Of a stretch of DNA of 64,000 nt, positions 23,153-36,300 are shown piece by piece. The DNA lies in NCBI GenBank assembly GCA_004835665.1, contig RBKR01000009.1, forward strand, positions 62,001 through 126,000, written 5' to 3'. How positions within the stretch are numbered: the first letter of the stretch is position 1; each line of letters starts with the position of its first letter. Source of the stretch: Phoma sp. XZ068 (lineage: Eukaryota; Ascomycota; Dothideomycetes; Pleosporales; Didymellaceae). The translations under genes and the position numbers were made by a program. Below the pieces are notes generated by a model. The model was given only the letters and a program-made list of their open reading frames with translations, was not told the DNA's origin and ran no database searches.

Positions 23153-25049
23153 ATGTCGCCTGCACTCCCTGATGACATATTGCATGTGCTCTGCGAGGAG
23201 CTGGCAAATCTTCGCCAATTTGACACACTGTTCAACTGTGCTTGCTCCAGCCGAGTGCTAGCGGTACCTGCACTGACAAATATATATCGGTAAGCTGCAT
23301 ATACCCTAGCCTTGCACAGCATGCTAACCGGGTTCCTCAGGTCGCACCATGAGGCACCGATTAGGGGTGGTGGAGAAGATGCGCTTGTTTCACTTGGTCA
23401 GAAGCTTTTGACAACACAACGATGGTCCATCTTGTGGAGATCCATCATCGCATCAAGTCTTGATGCTACACTGTTCCCATACTGCCGCTACATAAGGACT
23501 CTCGATTTTCGCGATCTAGGTAACCTCCTTGATGAGGACCAGTTCCGCAGCAAGATCTCGAAGTGCGTTGTTTCTCAATCATGGCTCACCTTGGGCGCTA
23601 ATTAGTGCTAGGCAATTCTTCTCTGGCCCTCTCAAGCAGTTCGAGAGAACCAAGTCATGGAAGAGTATATCGGGCAAGAAGATGACTGGGCTGATGAATG
23701 CCGACATCATCGATGCTATCGGAGAAGGTACGATCCTCCGTGCTGCGTTCGATCTACACTGACTCGTCCAGCTGTCACTAAACATACGCCAATGCTCGAA
23801 ATCATCAGTGGTGAATGTAAGCTTCTGTACCACTCAATTGGTATGTTCTGACAGTCTACAGTACGATCGGATGCGCTTGTCCGCTGGGCCCCCCGATTGC
23901 CTCGGTTACAAAGCTTGGAGTTATTCGATGGAAAACCACTCGAAGATCCATTGGTGCATGCGTCACTCCACGAATACTGCCCGAATTTTAATGCACTGAT
24001 GATCTACACATGGTCAACAATAGATCTTTTAGCAGATGATCGCGACCACAAATTTGCGGCGTTCCTCAGCTCGATGCGAGCAGATTCCCTGAAGTCATTG
24101 CAGACTATGCACGACATAGGTGCCGATGCAGAAACTTTTCTTGCGCTAGGTCACCACGGCGGATCATTGGAAGACCTCGGGATGTACACCTCAGATGAAT
24201 CGTTATCACACTTATCGATGCTTCAAGGCTGTACAGCTCTGAAACAGTTGCGCATTGAGGATACTCATGGCGTAGTAGATATTCAGGCAACTCAGCACGA
24301 TGTGTTCTTGGAGACAGTCGCATGGCTCAGGAAATGTAAAGATCTTCGAAGCATTCGATTGTCAAACCTCTATTCCGGGGCTGCAATCATTACACCCGTT
24401 CTCTTGGAGCATGACATGCGGCTCGAACATCTGGATATCGACTCATATGTTCTCAAAGACCATAAAACCTTCCACCAAGCACTCGTTCATCAGCAATCGA
24501 ATCTGGTGGAGCTGTCTCTCAGCGGCGATACGGATGGAATGTTTCGAGACGACCTTGACATACTTGTGGACTCATTGAAGCAGCTCAAGGCGATGCGAAG
24601 GCTCTCGCTCCTACTCCCTGAGGTGCTCCGAGACGAACATGTGATTGCTATTATGCAAGGTCTGACTCAACTCGAGACGTTGTATGTCAGCGGGCTTGAG
24701 CTCAACGATATCATCCTGCCAAGCATCGGAGAACTATCCAACCTACGAGACATCACCCTGTCCGGCATTTCGAAGTTTTCCGTCGAAGGGCTCTTCGACT
24801 TCATCTCCCAGCTTGGTCCTGGAAACCAAGGCATTCGCGTCACTATCGAGATGGCAGACCCCGACACCGCACTAACTGAGGACAACCAGACGGTGTTGAG
24901 CGAGCACCTCGCGCAGCAAGTTGGGGGCACTTTCGATTACACGCTACATAAAGGTGAGTTGTAATCGTCGTCTTTGCTCTGCATGGAACCTTAGACTGAC
25001 ACAGGGGTCAGATCCATATATCTCTGAATTTGAAGGAGACTCGGACTGA
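23153..25049 (+). CDS. F-box protein with LRR-like C-terminal region
   Basis: Predicted exons are 23153-23289, 23341-23562, 23612-23727, 23772-23816, 23862-24953 and 25012-25049, 549 residues in all. The N-terminus (LPDDILHVLCEELANLRQFDTL) is an F-box, which docks to Skp1 in SCF ubiquitin ligases. The rest is a repeating leucine-rich pattern (LPRLQSLELF, LKQLRIED, NLVELSLSGD, MRRLSLLLPE, LETLYVSGLELN, NLRDITLSGIS) suited to substrate binding. It ends in an acidic EFEGDSD tail encoded by the last small exon. Exon 4 is only 45 nt, and removing it as part of one 134-nt intron also keeps frame, so both isoforms are possible. For intron 2 the acceptor could also be six bases earlier. The substrate is unknown. 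Confidence 0.78.
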
Positions 25050-25450
25050 AGACACGTCTCAGGCACAGTCAAACATTAAGAAGATCCCACAGTGGTCAAA
25101 GCATATTATCCAAACCAAGTACGAGTCTTGCCTCAGGTGGATATATCGTGCGCGGCAAGACGACAGAATTTCAGGGCGCTTAGCCAACCCCAACTAGGGT
25201 GCAACACCTGGCGACAGCCGGTATTAGCACAGAGAAACAGCGCATAGCTGTTTATAGTCGAAGAGTGCAGTCCACAGAGAGTTGACTTGTTTTTCGTAGT
25301 ATGGTTTGTTGTTATGCGATAGTATGATGCATGATGTGGGTCTCGCCTAGTCTCGGATAGCGGGGCTCGGAAAAGCTATCGTTTTGTACCTGAGATTCTT
25401 CACAATCCAGACCTTACTATCACGGTCCTTCAATTCATTGTCGATTCTCA
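25050..25450. other. Intergenic region, F-box gene to THI20
   Basis: 401 bases holding the F-box 3' UTR and the THI20 promoter. I looked for a fungal TPP riboswitch before THI20 and saw no matching conserved core. Confidence 0.5.
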
Positions 25451-27374
25451 ATGGCTGCTGCAAAGCGGATTCTGGTGATTGCTGGTTCAGACAGCTCAGG
25501 TGGAGCGTACGTTTGCTCCCACCTTCATCCGCATTGCAAATTGTGACTGACACTTTATTTGCAGAGGTCTTGAAGCTGACCAAAAGGTCATCGCCGCACA
25601 TGGTTGCTATGCAATGACTGCTACTACGGCTCTTACAGCGCAAAACACGCAGGGCGTTAAAGACATCCACCACACGCCGCCTGCCTTTCTGAAGAAGCAA
25701 CTTGATGCTGTTTGCGATGATGTTGGAGTTGACGTGGTCAAGACAGGTACTTTCTACAAAGATAGGCGACAGTAGGATTTAATGCTCTATACAGGCATGC
25801 TTGCATCGGCGGAGACCATCGAGATTGTTGCAGATACATTCCGCCGATACAATGTTACAACAAGCGTTGTTGACCCGGTACGCCACTGCATCGCTGTTGA
25901 AGGCACAACGCGTGGGACTTGCGAACGCTAATCGTGAAGGCAGGTCATAGTTACAACTTCAGGCTCACACTTACTTCCAGAATCGGCAATCTCAACCTTG
26001 ATCGACCAATTGTTACCTCTCACTACTATTCTCACACCCAATCTGCCCGAGGCGGAGCTACTCCTCAAGGTTGCTGGAGTGGACATCAACAGTCCGGAAA
26101 ATGTTGATGATATTGTGAACATAGCCAAACACATCCAGCAACTAGGTCCCAAGTATGTGTTGCTTAAGGGTGGACACCTGCCGCTCACAAAGGGACGTTT
26201 AGTGAGCAAAGGCGATGGAGATAGGGAGATTGTACTCAACGTGTTGGTCAGCAAAGATGAGGTTATCATGATGGAGAGTGAATACTTGCACAGCAAGAAC
26301 ACACATGGGACAGGGTGCTCATTGGCATGTAAGTTCTCGTAGAGTCCACATTCGAGATACGCAGAAACTGACCTTCGAATAGCCGCGATTGCGTGCAACC
26401 TCACCTCCGGTATGAGCATGGCAAAAGCTGTCAGCAAAGCCAATCGCTATATTGAGGCTGGTATCAAGACGAGTGTAGACTTGGGTAAGGGGAGTGGACC
26501 AATTAACCACTTCCATTCGACATACACATTGCCCTTCGCACCGTAAGTCGCCCAAAATGTATGTAATTGCATCGAGGGATGCAGGTACTAAGCTAGCTTT
26601 TAGAGGCGGATTTATACAATACCTGCTCGATCGCGATGATGTCCAAGAGTCCTGGAAAGGATACACGGAGCACGAGTTCGTGCAGAAGATGGGCGACGGG
26701 TCGCTTCCCATTGAGAATTACCAGTACTATCTGATCCAAGATTATCTATTTCTGGTAAGTCTTCACTGTCACAAGTACCATGGTTACTGACAGCTTGTTA
26801 GATCCAATTCGCACGAGCTACAGCGCTTGGTGCCTACAAATCGAGCTCTCTGACCGACATCGGGCAGTCGATGCAGCAAATCGTCACTCTGCAAGAAGAG
26901 ATTAAGCTGCACATCGACTTTTGCAAGGAGCAGGGTCTATCAGTCAAAGAAATTGAGAGTCAAGAGGAAGACCAAGCAACGACAGCCTACACCAGGTATG
27001 TCCTGGACATCGGGCACTCTCAAGACTGGCTTGCACTTCAGATTGCACAATTGCCCTGTCTCCTCGGGTACGGAATCATCGCGAAACGACTCTTCGACGA
27101 CAGCAATACGCTGAAGGAGGGCAGGTACTGGACGTGGATCCAGCAGTATGTCGATACGGCATATATGGAGGCCGTAGCGCGGGGCACTAAAATGATCGAG
27201 GAGCATGCGAGCAAGCAATCAGTCTCGCGACTCGACGAGCTGGCTCAGATTTTCATTCATGCAACAAACGTAAGTGCTGCAACCCGTAACCTGCTGCTTG
27301 CGAAGCTAATCTGACCCCAGATGGAACGAGGATTCTGGGATATGGGCTTGAGAGCCGGAGGTGCAGCCAAATAG
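25451..27374 (+). CDS. THI20: Thi20-type HMP kinase / HMP-P kinase fused to a TenA-like domain
   Basis: Eight exons: 25451-25506, 25565-25746, 25795-25877, 25944-26328, 26383-26542, 26604-26754, 26802-27269 and 27321-27374, giving 512 residues. The N-terminal half is a ThiD-type ribokinase fold that phosphorylates hydroxymethylpyrimidine twice for thiamine synthesis. It has IAGSDSSGGAGLEADQK, VDPVIVTTSG, LTPNLPEAELL, KGGHLP and the NTHGTGCSLA anion-hole loop. The C-terminal half is TenA-like, salvaging or hydrolysing pyrimidine-amine products. The presumed catalytic Cys sits in QLPCLLGYG and the terminal Glu in MERGFWDMGLR. This two-domain order is that of yeast Thi20/21. All seven introns have matching phase and usual donors. 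Substrate range of the TenA half is inferred from family. Confidence 0.93.
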
Positions 27375-27808
27375 GTGCCGGTTAAGCACGTGATTACAAA
27401 AGCATCTTAAGTCATCGCAATGACGGTGCACGCCGAGTTGGAATACATCCGCCGATAATGACTAGTGACGATGAAGGTGCTCTTGCACATGGACAGTGAC
27501 ACGTCGGGTCTTTGTTGTCGATAACGTTTTTCGCCCCTTCCATCTCGGCGGACCCTGCCCCATCTGAGCACTAGTGCATCTTGGCGCAGGCATTTGCCTC
27601 ACCGGCCGCGCTTGCGGATTTTTTTTATCGCTCCCTCACCACATCTACAACTCACTTCCCACCTGAGTTTTCACACTGCAGACTTCGCGATCTTTTATTG
27701 TCGCATTCTTGCACTCAACACGTTACAGTAGTTTCAGACGAAACACGACGCTCATTCGCTCTGAAACCCTCATCCCTCTCACCAGTCCCTACTGAATACT
27801 CGACAATC
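27375..27808. other. Intergenic region, THI20 to DBP2
   Basis: 434 bases. A GCACGTGATTAC element (E-box core) lies near 27387, within the likely DBP2 promoter. From about 27495 to the start the plus strand has no ATG, consistent with a leader of up to 300 nt. Confidence 0.45.
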
Positions 27809-30361
27809 ATGTCTTACGGAGGCGGATACGGCGGCGGCGGCGGTCGCGGTGGTGACCGTGGCTACTCGAACGGGTACGGCAACAGCAACTCTGGATACAG
27901 CGGCAGCGCCTACAACAGTTATGACTACACATCCAGCCGCAATGCATCGTATGGGTAGGACGATTCATCCCCTAGCACGGGAAGGGCATCAGTGTGGTGG
28001 TTCCTGGGCAGCCCTTGTTCATTTGCTTTCTTTTTCCTCCATGGCTCTGCGCGCAGATCGAGTCCGCGGCTTTGCTTGCTTCACTTGCATTCGCAGGTCG
28101 AGTGAGCGGTCATGTACTTGCTGCGATAGCGTAGAGTTTCCCCTTACTGTCTCACTTTCAATCTTGAGAATCATCACTAACTCATCTTCAGTGGCGGTGG
28201 CGGCTACGGCGGCGGCTCCAACGGATACTCTGGCGGTGGCGGCTACGGAGGCGGTGGTGGTGGCTACGGCGGAGGTGGCGGTGGTTACGGCGGCGGCGGT
28301 GGTGGTGACCGTATGGGCCAACTCGGCTCTGGTCTCAAGACCCAGCAGTGGGGTACGTACACTAAAAGAATTCACACAGAGCTCAACTAACAGAAAACAG
28401 ACCTCGATGCGATGCCCAAGTTCGAGAAGTCCTTCTACAAGGAGGACCCCGCCGTTGCTGAACGTTCAGCTGAAGACGTCGAGGCTTTCCGCAAGGAGCA
28501 CCAGATTGCAGTCAAGGGTTCCAACGTTCCCAAGCCCGTCGAGACTTTTGACGAGGCTGGTTTCCCCGGCTATGTGATCAACGAGGTCAAAGCACAAGGT
28601 TTCGCTAAGCCCACACCTATCCAGTGCCAGGGATGGCCTATGGCTCTCTCTGGTCGCGACGTTGTTGGTGTTGCCGAGACTGGTTCCGGAAAGACCCTCA
28701 CATACTGCTTGCCCGCCATCGTTCACATCAACGCCCAACCTCTCCTCGCACCCGGCGACGGCCCCATCGTTTTGATTCTCGCGCCCACTCGTGAGTTGGC
28801 TGTCCAGATTCAGCAAGAAATCAGCAAGTTCGGAAAGTCCTCCCGCATTCGCAACACCTGTGTCTACGGAGGTGTTCCCAAGGGTCCTCAGATCCGTGAT
28901 CTCGCACGCGGTGTCGAGGTCTGCATTGCTACACCCGGTCGTCTTATCGACATGCTTGAGGCTGGCAAGACCAACCTTCGCCGTGTTACCTACCTGGTTC
29001 TCGACGAGGCCGATCGTATGCTTGACATGGGTTTCGAGCCCCAGATCCGCAAGATCATTGGACAGATTCGCCCTGACCGTCAGACTTGCATGTGGTCCGC
29101 AACATGGCCCAAGGAAGTCCGTCAGTTGGCTGCTGACTACCAGAACGACTGGATCCAGGTGAACATTGGTTCCATGGATCTCTCTGCCAACCACCGCATT
29201 CAGCAGATTGTTGAGGTCGTCTCAGAGTTCGAGAAGCGTGACCGCATGGCCAAGCACCTCGAGACCATCATGGACGACAAGAGCAACAAGATTTTGATTT
29301 TCACAGGTACCAAGCGTGTTGCTGACGAGATCACACGTTTCCTGCGTCAAGACGGATGGCCTGCGTTGTGTAAGTTTGATTTTCGGACACTTTTGATTCA
29401 TTCGCTAACGCCATACAGCTATCCACGGTGACAAGCAGCAAAACGAGCGCGATTGGGTCCTGAACGAGTTCAAGACCGGCAAGAGCCCCATCATGGTCGC
29501 TACCGATGTAGCTTCCCGTGGTATCGGTATGATTGCAAACCCCCTACACCCTCCCCCTCCCCGAACTATTTACGCGTGACTGCCAATGTGCTCTGCTTAG
29601 GTTGTCTCGTGCGCTTGCTGCATTCGCTCCCATGACATCGTCCATGGCTTGAAGTGTTTCTCGAATCTGAATACCAGGGATCCTGGGGCACACTAGCGAA
29701 GCCTTCGCTCTTCGCTGCTCTTTGTTTCATGTGCCATTGAGGTACTACTGAGGCAAGCTGAGATGATTAGACTCACCGAGTCACAGTCTCTTCCAAGGGT
29801 TTCTGGACCAGGAGATATTCTACAGCCTCTTCCACTGGACTATGATGCCGTGACCATCGTCGTAGCGCACTTGAGACACTCGCATGCAACATACTGCTGC
29901 AGCTTCACGCGATCAAGATATGATCGTTCGTTTGCTCGTCACACTTACCCGATTGCTAACCTTTGCTTTTTAAAGATGTTCGCAATATCACTCACGTTTT
30001 CAACTATGACTACCCCAACAACTCGGAGGACTACGTCCACCGCATTGGTCGAACTGGTCGTGCTGGTCAGACCGGTACTGCCATCACCCTGTTCACCACT
30101 GAGAGTATGTATCTTGCACAATTTCTCTGAATCTTCACTAATTTCCTCGCAGACTCCAAGCAGGCTCGTGATCTCGTCCAGATTCTCACGGAGTCCAAGC
30201 AGCAGATCGACCCCCGTCTGCACGAGATGTGCCGCTATGGCGGTGGCGGCGGTGGTGGTCGCTGGGGAGGTGGCCGTGGCCGTGGCGGAGGTCGCGGCGG
30301 TGGTCGTGGCGGCAACTGGACCGGTGGTAACAACGACCCCGTTCGCAACAGCCGTTGGTAA
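27809..30361 (+). CDS. DBP2: DEAD-box RNA helicase Dbp2 (DDX5/p68 family)
   Basis: Exons 27809-27954, 28192-28352, 28401-29369, 29419-29526, 29976-30104 and 30153-30361 give 573 residues. Dbp2 is a nuclear ATP-dependent helicase acting in mRNP assembly, rRNA processing and decay. It opens with Gly-Gly-Tyr repeats (about residues 1-90), then has the Q motif (AKPTPIQ), AETGSGKT, PTRELAVQ, TPGR, DEAD, WSATWP, ATDVASRGIDV and HRIGRTGRAG, and ends in an RGG-type tail. Intron 1 is 237 nt. The fourth intron (29527-29975) is 449 nt, far longer than others here, and splits the SRGI/D codon of motif V. Yeast DBP2 also carries an unusually long intron tied to autoregulation, so a similar control is plausible here. 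Other introns are 48-49 nt. Confidence 0.96.
28196..28311 (+). repeat. Gly/Tyr-coding tandem repeat within DBP2
   Basis: Repeated GGCTACGGCGGCGG-like units encode a run of GGGY repeats in the low-complexity N-terminus of the helicase. It continues the pattern of exon 1 across intron 1 and is likely to vary in length between strains. Confidence 0.8.
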
Positions 30362-33300
30362 ACGAAAGGACATGTCCGATGATACGACACCCGGCAAATG
30401 CTTTCCTAAGAGCTCGGCGTTTGATGTAGACCACTTGCTTTTCCCACGTCACCTTTCTTCTACCGACCACGGCGGAGCAGATGTTACGCCTTGTCGAAGC
30501 ACACTGATACCCTGGAAGGACGCAGTATACTGACCACCATGCACGGGCATTGAGTCGGTAAGAACTTGCGTGTAGAGTGGCTTTCCTTCTTTCTGTACTT
30601 GTCTTACTTGGGCGCTCTTCTACACGCGCAAGAGCCTCGCTCGTATTTTGCATCACGGAGCTGGCGGCGTCGTTTTCAAAAGTTCTATGTAATATGCATA
30701 TAGAAGAAATTGTCTATATCCCACTTAACTGCATCCTCAGGCTACACTTGTGATCCATACCACCCGCTGCAGGTACCCAAAGATATGTCGTCATCCAGCT
30801 CTTGCCACCCGTCGAATGACGCCGACCGTGACCATATGTCAATTGTATGGTTGCCTTGAAACGCATACACCCGGGATCGATCTTTGGCAGAAGGTCAAGC
30901 TGATGCCGCACTTCGCCGCTCCTTCCTCAATCCAGCCCGCGTTTACCTAGACCCGTGACCCTCCCAAGAGGGTGAACCCCGGCTCGTGCGACTCAGATAG
31001 AGTTCACTGGTGGATCGCGATGTGCATAGCCCGAACCACTCGCAGTTCTCCAGTGCTTTCACGACTCGTGTGGAATGTAGATAGATGGTCCTGCGGACTC
31101 AGCTGCAGAGTCTAGGCAGCACTTGTGTGGAGGCTCGATGGCGAACAACTGTGGATATGTGAACGCCTGAAGACGTGAAACATTGAACCGTGTGTAACCA
31201 CTGAAGTTGGCCACTCATGACAGATGCGTTGTAATCATGAGGATTGTCATGTGGTGTTCAAGTATGGGCACTACAAATGCTCGGTGTGGATATGGTTGGT
31301 ATGCAGGTATGCCGGAGTGTCCGAGCGGATCAGTAGTTTACAAACCGCTCTTCGGAATGTCAGGTTGCTACAGTGTGGTGGTCTTGTATACTGTGGTTGG
31401 TTTCTGCAGGTGTATACGCGGTCTGGAGGCTGAGCTAAGGGTCCTCCGCCACTTAACCAGAAAACGTGCCTGCGTGCAGGACGGCGGACTGACGTAGTCT
31501 AATACTTTGTTCCTCGAATTTCTGCAGAGCCTCATCAGTGACTGTTCTCGATGTTCATTCTCGAATATTCGAGACGGAGGGGTTGGTGATGTTACTGGTT
31601 GAACCACTTTTCATGCGGCTCTGTGGAATTGCGACATCAGAAATATCATTCAGGGTTCAGTAGTGATTAGTGGTTGCCCAATCTTACTCGGAGGAGATCT
31701 CACGTCTCTGACGATGAGATTGTCGACGATAGGAAGAGCAGACTTCTGCTGGAAGAAATAATCCGTGGGGAAAATAAAATCGCCCGAATATTCTGTCACT
31801 CCTCGTCCTCTAGATTCAGTACAGATGATCAGGCAGCATTGCAATTCTAATAATTGAGACTGTGGAACAGTACCTTGATATGTTGGTTAGAGTCAGCGAG
31901 GCTTCGAACTCCTGACTTTGTCTGAAGTATTGTAATTCTCATTCAAGTTGAGCTGGTGACTGTTAAGAAGGTTTCCACCCTGCCGGAGGTCAGATGTATT
32001 CGTATACTCGTAATTGGAAGGGGTGATTAGGGACCGACGTATATTAGCCTGCCTGTTTCAACAACATCTCAGTTGCTCGAGAACAACTGTCGATGACTCT
32101 TGGCGTGCGATACGAGAGTGCTCCACGCCTTTGTTTGGATGTGGCTCCTCGCCGATGTTGCTACCATGGCTGATCAAGACTGAGTGAAGGAACATCGATG
32201 CACTTTGTATATTGATCATGATATTACCCTGGTTGCTATGTCCAGACTTATGGCGGCTCGGTGCCTTTGCATGTGGTCGTAGTAAACTTGTTTGCAGAAG
32301 TCCTATCGTCGGTTGAGAAGTGCAGTATTCTTATTGAGGCCAAAAGCAACCTAAAAGCAGTGAGCCAGGGTGTAGCGAAAGTGGTTAAGCTGGAGTCACA
32401 AGGAGACATGTCGAAATGTACCGAGTGATGTCCAACATTTTGCCAACATCCATTAGAGTGAAGATGTGGAAGATAGAAGTGACGAAAGCGATGATGTGGA
32501 AGTGCTTACGGGAGTAGACACTAACCTTAGTGTAGCTGTCACCATTCACACAAGTGAATACTTACGACGTCCGCAGCAGGTGGTGTGAAAATCCTAGGTG
32601 GAATTACCGTCACCCGAAAGCCTGTCGCGATTTCGTCTACGAGAACTCATCTCTTGATCGGTAGTGGTAGTGAGCAGACTTCCGCGGTCATATCAGATAA
32701 GATGTGCTTTTGCTGTCTTGCAATCGTTTGTGATGCTGGCCTCTTAAAGGTCTTCGAAATAAATTTTCAGCCTGGCCGGCGCTGTGGTGGTTATTGGTAC
32801 CATACTGATGCAATGTTTTTGACTTGATAACTGGTTCAAAATGAAGAATAATTCACCACCCTTGACGCATGACCCCAAGGAAAGGATGAATACGAGGAAA
32901 CGCTGAAAACCATTTCGACTCCATATTTTAGAACATTATTCACTAGTATTCGAAGCAAGAGTACCAAATGTGTTCTAGACACGATGCAGGCTACAGCATG
33001 GAGGTCGCAATGCCAAAGCCTGCGTCCACACAAGATGCTTGTTGTTTGCAAAGGCAAAGCAGGATTTTTTTCGCATATACTGGCAACTATCGCGGGCTAT
33101 TTCATGCAGGTCTATAATCAAGAAAAGTCACGACATAACTGGCTGGCGACTGGAAGCAATTGGCAAGCCCTTGCGCCAACACATGTCTACCCTTGCCCAA
33201 AAGCAATTGTGATCATCAGTGCGCTCAGAGGACAAATTTTGTGAACAACAGGACCTTCCAGCAAACGACCTTCGGTGCTGACATTTCGACCTTCAGTGCT

Positions 33301-36300
33301 GACGTTCAATGATGTTGTGATAGAGTGGAAGCTAGCAGTTCTGGCTTGAACGGTGCGTGGGATCGACGACCAGCCGATTCCTGTGTAGCCTGACGCTGTC
33401 GCACGCGAAGACGTTTACGCTTATCAAGCGCGCTGTACACTCGCTTGAGCCTGCCCAGCACCTGCAAAAGAAACTCGCGGTGGGCTCACTCCAACTTTCC
33501 AGCTGAAGAAGGGGGGGCGACCTGGCTGCTGGAAGTGCCAGGGTTGCCAACGCCCTGAACGTCATGATGTCGGAGTCTTCCATGCACGCATTCCCAACGC
33601 GGCCACGATCGCAATTGTGGACTGTGCGCTAATTAGCGCTTTCAGCGTGATCAGATTGAATGCATCTGTTTCTTTGTTTCGGTAGCAAATCTCCGTTGGT
33701 TCTAGGCTTGCGGTAAGTTTGAGCTGCAGATCGCACATGCATTAGGTCACGGGTTTAAATGCAAATTCACGCCGAATACCTCCGCCGCTTGATTCTCACG
33801 TCGGATGCATATGCAGCAGGAATTGAATCTTGGTTCGAGGACACGTTGAAGTGACAATATAATTACTCATCTTACTATCCGCTGCTCCGTGTTAGCCGGA
33901 TCAAGACATCATCGTTGGCATTGTCGGAGTTTATTCCTCATCGTTGAATGGTGTTTTGTGGGGAAGTGGTTCCACCTCACCCCCGATCCATCGTATTGGT
34001 GGTCACTCCAGTGCCGCTGTAAGCAAATTGCACGAGAGATTTGCATGAAGGCTGCCCATTGCCGATTTTGCGCATGTTTGGAATCCTTGCGAAAAGGTGA
34101 CCCTGATGATCTACCGCCCACCGGCGAGTACGTCCCCGAATCTAGTTTGTGATCCTGAGCAAGTGGCCTCCCTTTGTTCTTCGGGTGCTGTTTCAAATCT
34201 TCTTGGATATCGGATGGATATGTCTACTATTTTGAATCGTGACATCCCCTTATCGTTCTGTAATTGGAGCAAAGACCGCAATCGTACCCTTTCTGGACCG
34301 TCAACGTACCACAGTACAGCGGAGCACGCGTGTTGAAACAATCGATAGCGCGAACAGCCTCGCATTCGCGTTCTTTGCGTTAGCGTATATGATGATTGAC
34401 AGGCGTCCGGCTGCTGCTTTGCACTGGACCTCCCGTGTTAAGGCTAGAAGGGGGAACCTAAGCGGTTCGCACTACGGGCAGCGAGCAGGGCAGCCAACGT
34501 GGTCCCTTTGACCGGGCTCCGTTTCATCCTCCGGGTGTGGAGGCTAAAATAAACAAGCTTTATTGATTCTCGACGGAGGACGCGAGGTGTTTCCAAAGCT
34601 GAGGTGCTGGGAAAGTCCGTCGGGTGCCTCAACACAAGCCACCCCAAGGTGTCCAGGATCGTATCCGATCGTGGAGTCAGGGCACTGCAGTGCATATTCA
34701 GGCCGACAGACTCAAAATTGGGGATCGATCATCTGTGTTGCTCGTAATTACTTTCGTACAACACCACTGACTCGAATAATGCGAGAGCGTCCGGGTCTTC
34801 CCGACCAGAGTGCCGGTCATCACGAATAAGTGAAGATGTCCGACAAAAACGCACTCAGTCATGAACAGAGAAGGGGTGGAAAGATCAGGCGAGCGCCACT
34901 TCTGCCGAGGCAAGTCATCAGTGGACGGTAAGCCAGGAAGCAGAATCGGCGAACCAGAGAAGAGGGATTCCGTTCACGCGATTTCAAATTCAGTCAAGCC
35001 GCGAAGAGCGATCACCGGCCGCCAAAATCGGGCATTCTTCGGTCGCTCTGGATGCCGCATCTTGCAGGTGGGGTATGCTGGTGTACAGTGCACTTGGCGC
35101 GTTTTGGCAGAAAACATCATGATCGGAGAGGTCGAAGTTGCGAGTTGTATGCTGAATACGGCTCCGCGGGGTCGGTCCTAGTGAAGGTGGAGAAAGTGTA
35201 CCGGAAGTCAATCTGAAGCTCAACCGAAACTTTTCGGATATCTCAGTCTCGTGGAGATTGACGGCTTGAAATCAGTGCGTAACCTCATGCAGGATGACAT
35301 CTGCAATGATGTCGTATGCCGTGCAGCATACTGTTACTGGAGTCAGCATTTTTAAAAATTGAGTTTGTGTGTTGTCGAAAAGTGGGAAAGCGAGGAGTCT
35401 ACGAGGGTGGGGTGCAAGGCTTGTGCAGGAGGTGCTCTTCCGATGCAAGATGGTTGAAGATCAAACGGTTACCGAAAAGGAAGGTGCGTTGCGTTGAGAA
35501 CAAGCCACACGGCGTCATCCAAGATCCAAGTTGCATCGTACCCAACATTCTGCCCGTCGTGACTGCACAGCTACGGTCGGAGTTGCATTCGTTGCTTTTA
35601 CTCACTGCAAGCCTCAGCTGAGCATTCGTGTTGGAGTCGGCGCGCAGGCCCCTACCAATAGCACCGCACATATGATCTCCAATTAAAATGCCCGGGGCTC
35701 TAGTGGCCTTCAAAAACTGTGCTTGGGGACTGCAGGCTGAGGGCACTGATGACAGGGTTCAACATGGATTTACGGGGACTGCGAGTTCAACACCTTGTCA
35801 TGATGGCCGAGAACGGGACAAAATCTCCAGCAGCTGAATGTCAGCAGTCCTTACCAGCGGCAGGTCACCCGCATGCTTGCGGGGAGATGCCACGTCCTAC
35901 AACAAGGGGGCGTACGTAACCCAAACTTCGACATCTGGACTTCTGAACGAACAACTGCGCTCTGCATCCGGAGATGCTGCAGCTGTGACGACAATGCAGT
36001 AAATTTCCCAAGATGTTGAAGTCGGCCACGAAATCGGCCACCGGACGGGGCGTAGCGGCGTCATGCTGCGGTAACGCCAAATCCGGTCCTCCGGAAAGGG
36101 CAAGGACCAGGGTAGATCGAATGGTGGTCAACCATTTCTCCGCCACGTGAGGGACTTCGGCAGCATTTGGTTGAGGGAAAAGGGCCGAGGATTTCGACAG
36201 CCACACTGGGACAGGGGTTCCTTGTCAGTGTCACTCGCTCGCCCAGATCCATCGGCAACAGCAGCGTTCCTGGATCACGCTCTACATTAGCCGCAAGATC

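Noticed and set aside
25050..25450. Possible TPP riboswitch before THI20
   Set aside because: The conserved TPP aptamer core words are absent upstream and in the first intron.
28466..29194. 242-codon minus-strand frame opposite DBP2
   Set aside because: Antisense shadow of highly codon-biased helicase exon 3, with no motif of its own.
31311..31385. tRNA-like sequence (GCCGGAGTGTCCGAGCGG) reminiscent of a Ser/Leu tRNA 5' half
   Set aside because: No matching B box or acceptor 3' strand within 100 bases, so no cloverleaf can be drawn.
31880..31930. A-box/B-box-like words (TGGTTAGAGTC, GCTTCGAACTCC)
   Set aside because: The two words are too close together for a tRNA and the T stem does not pair.
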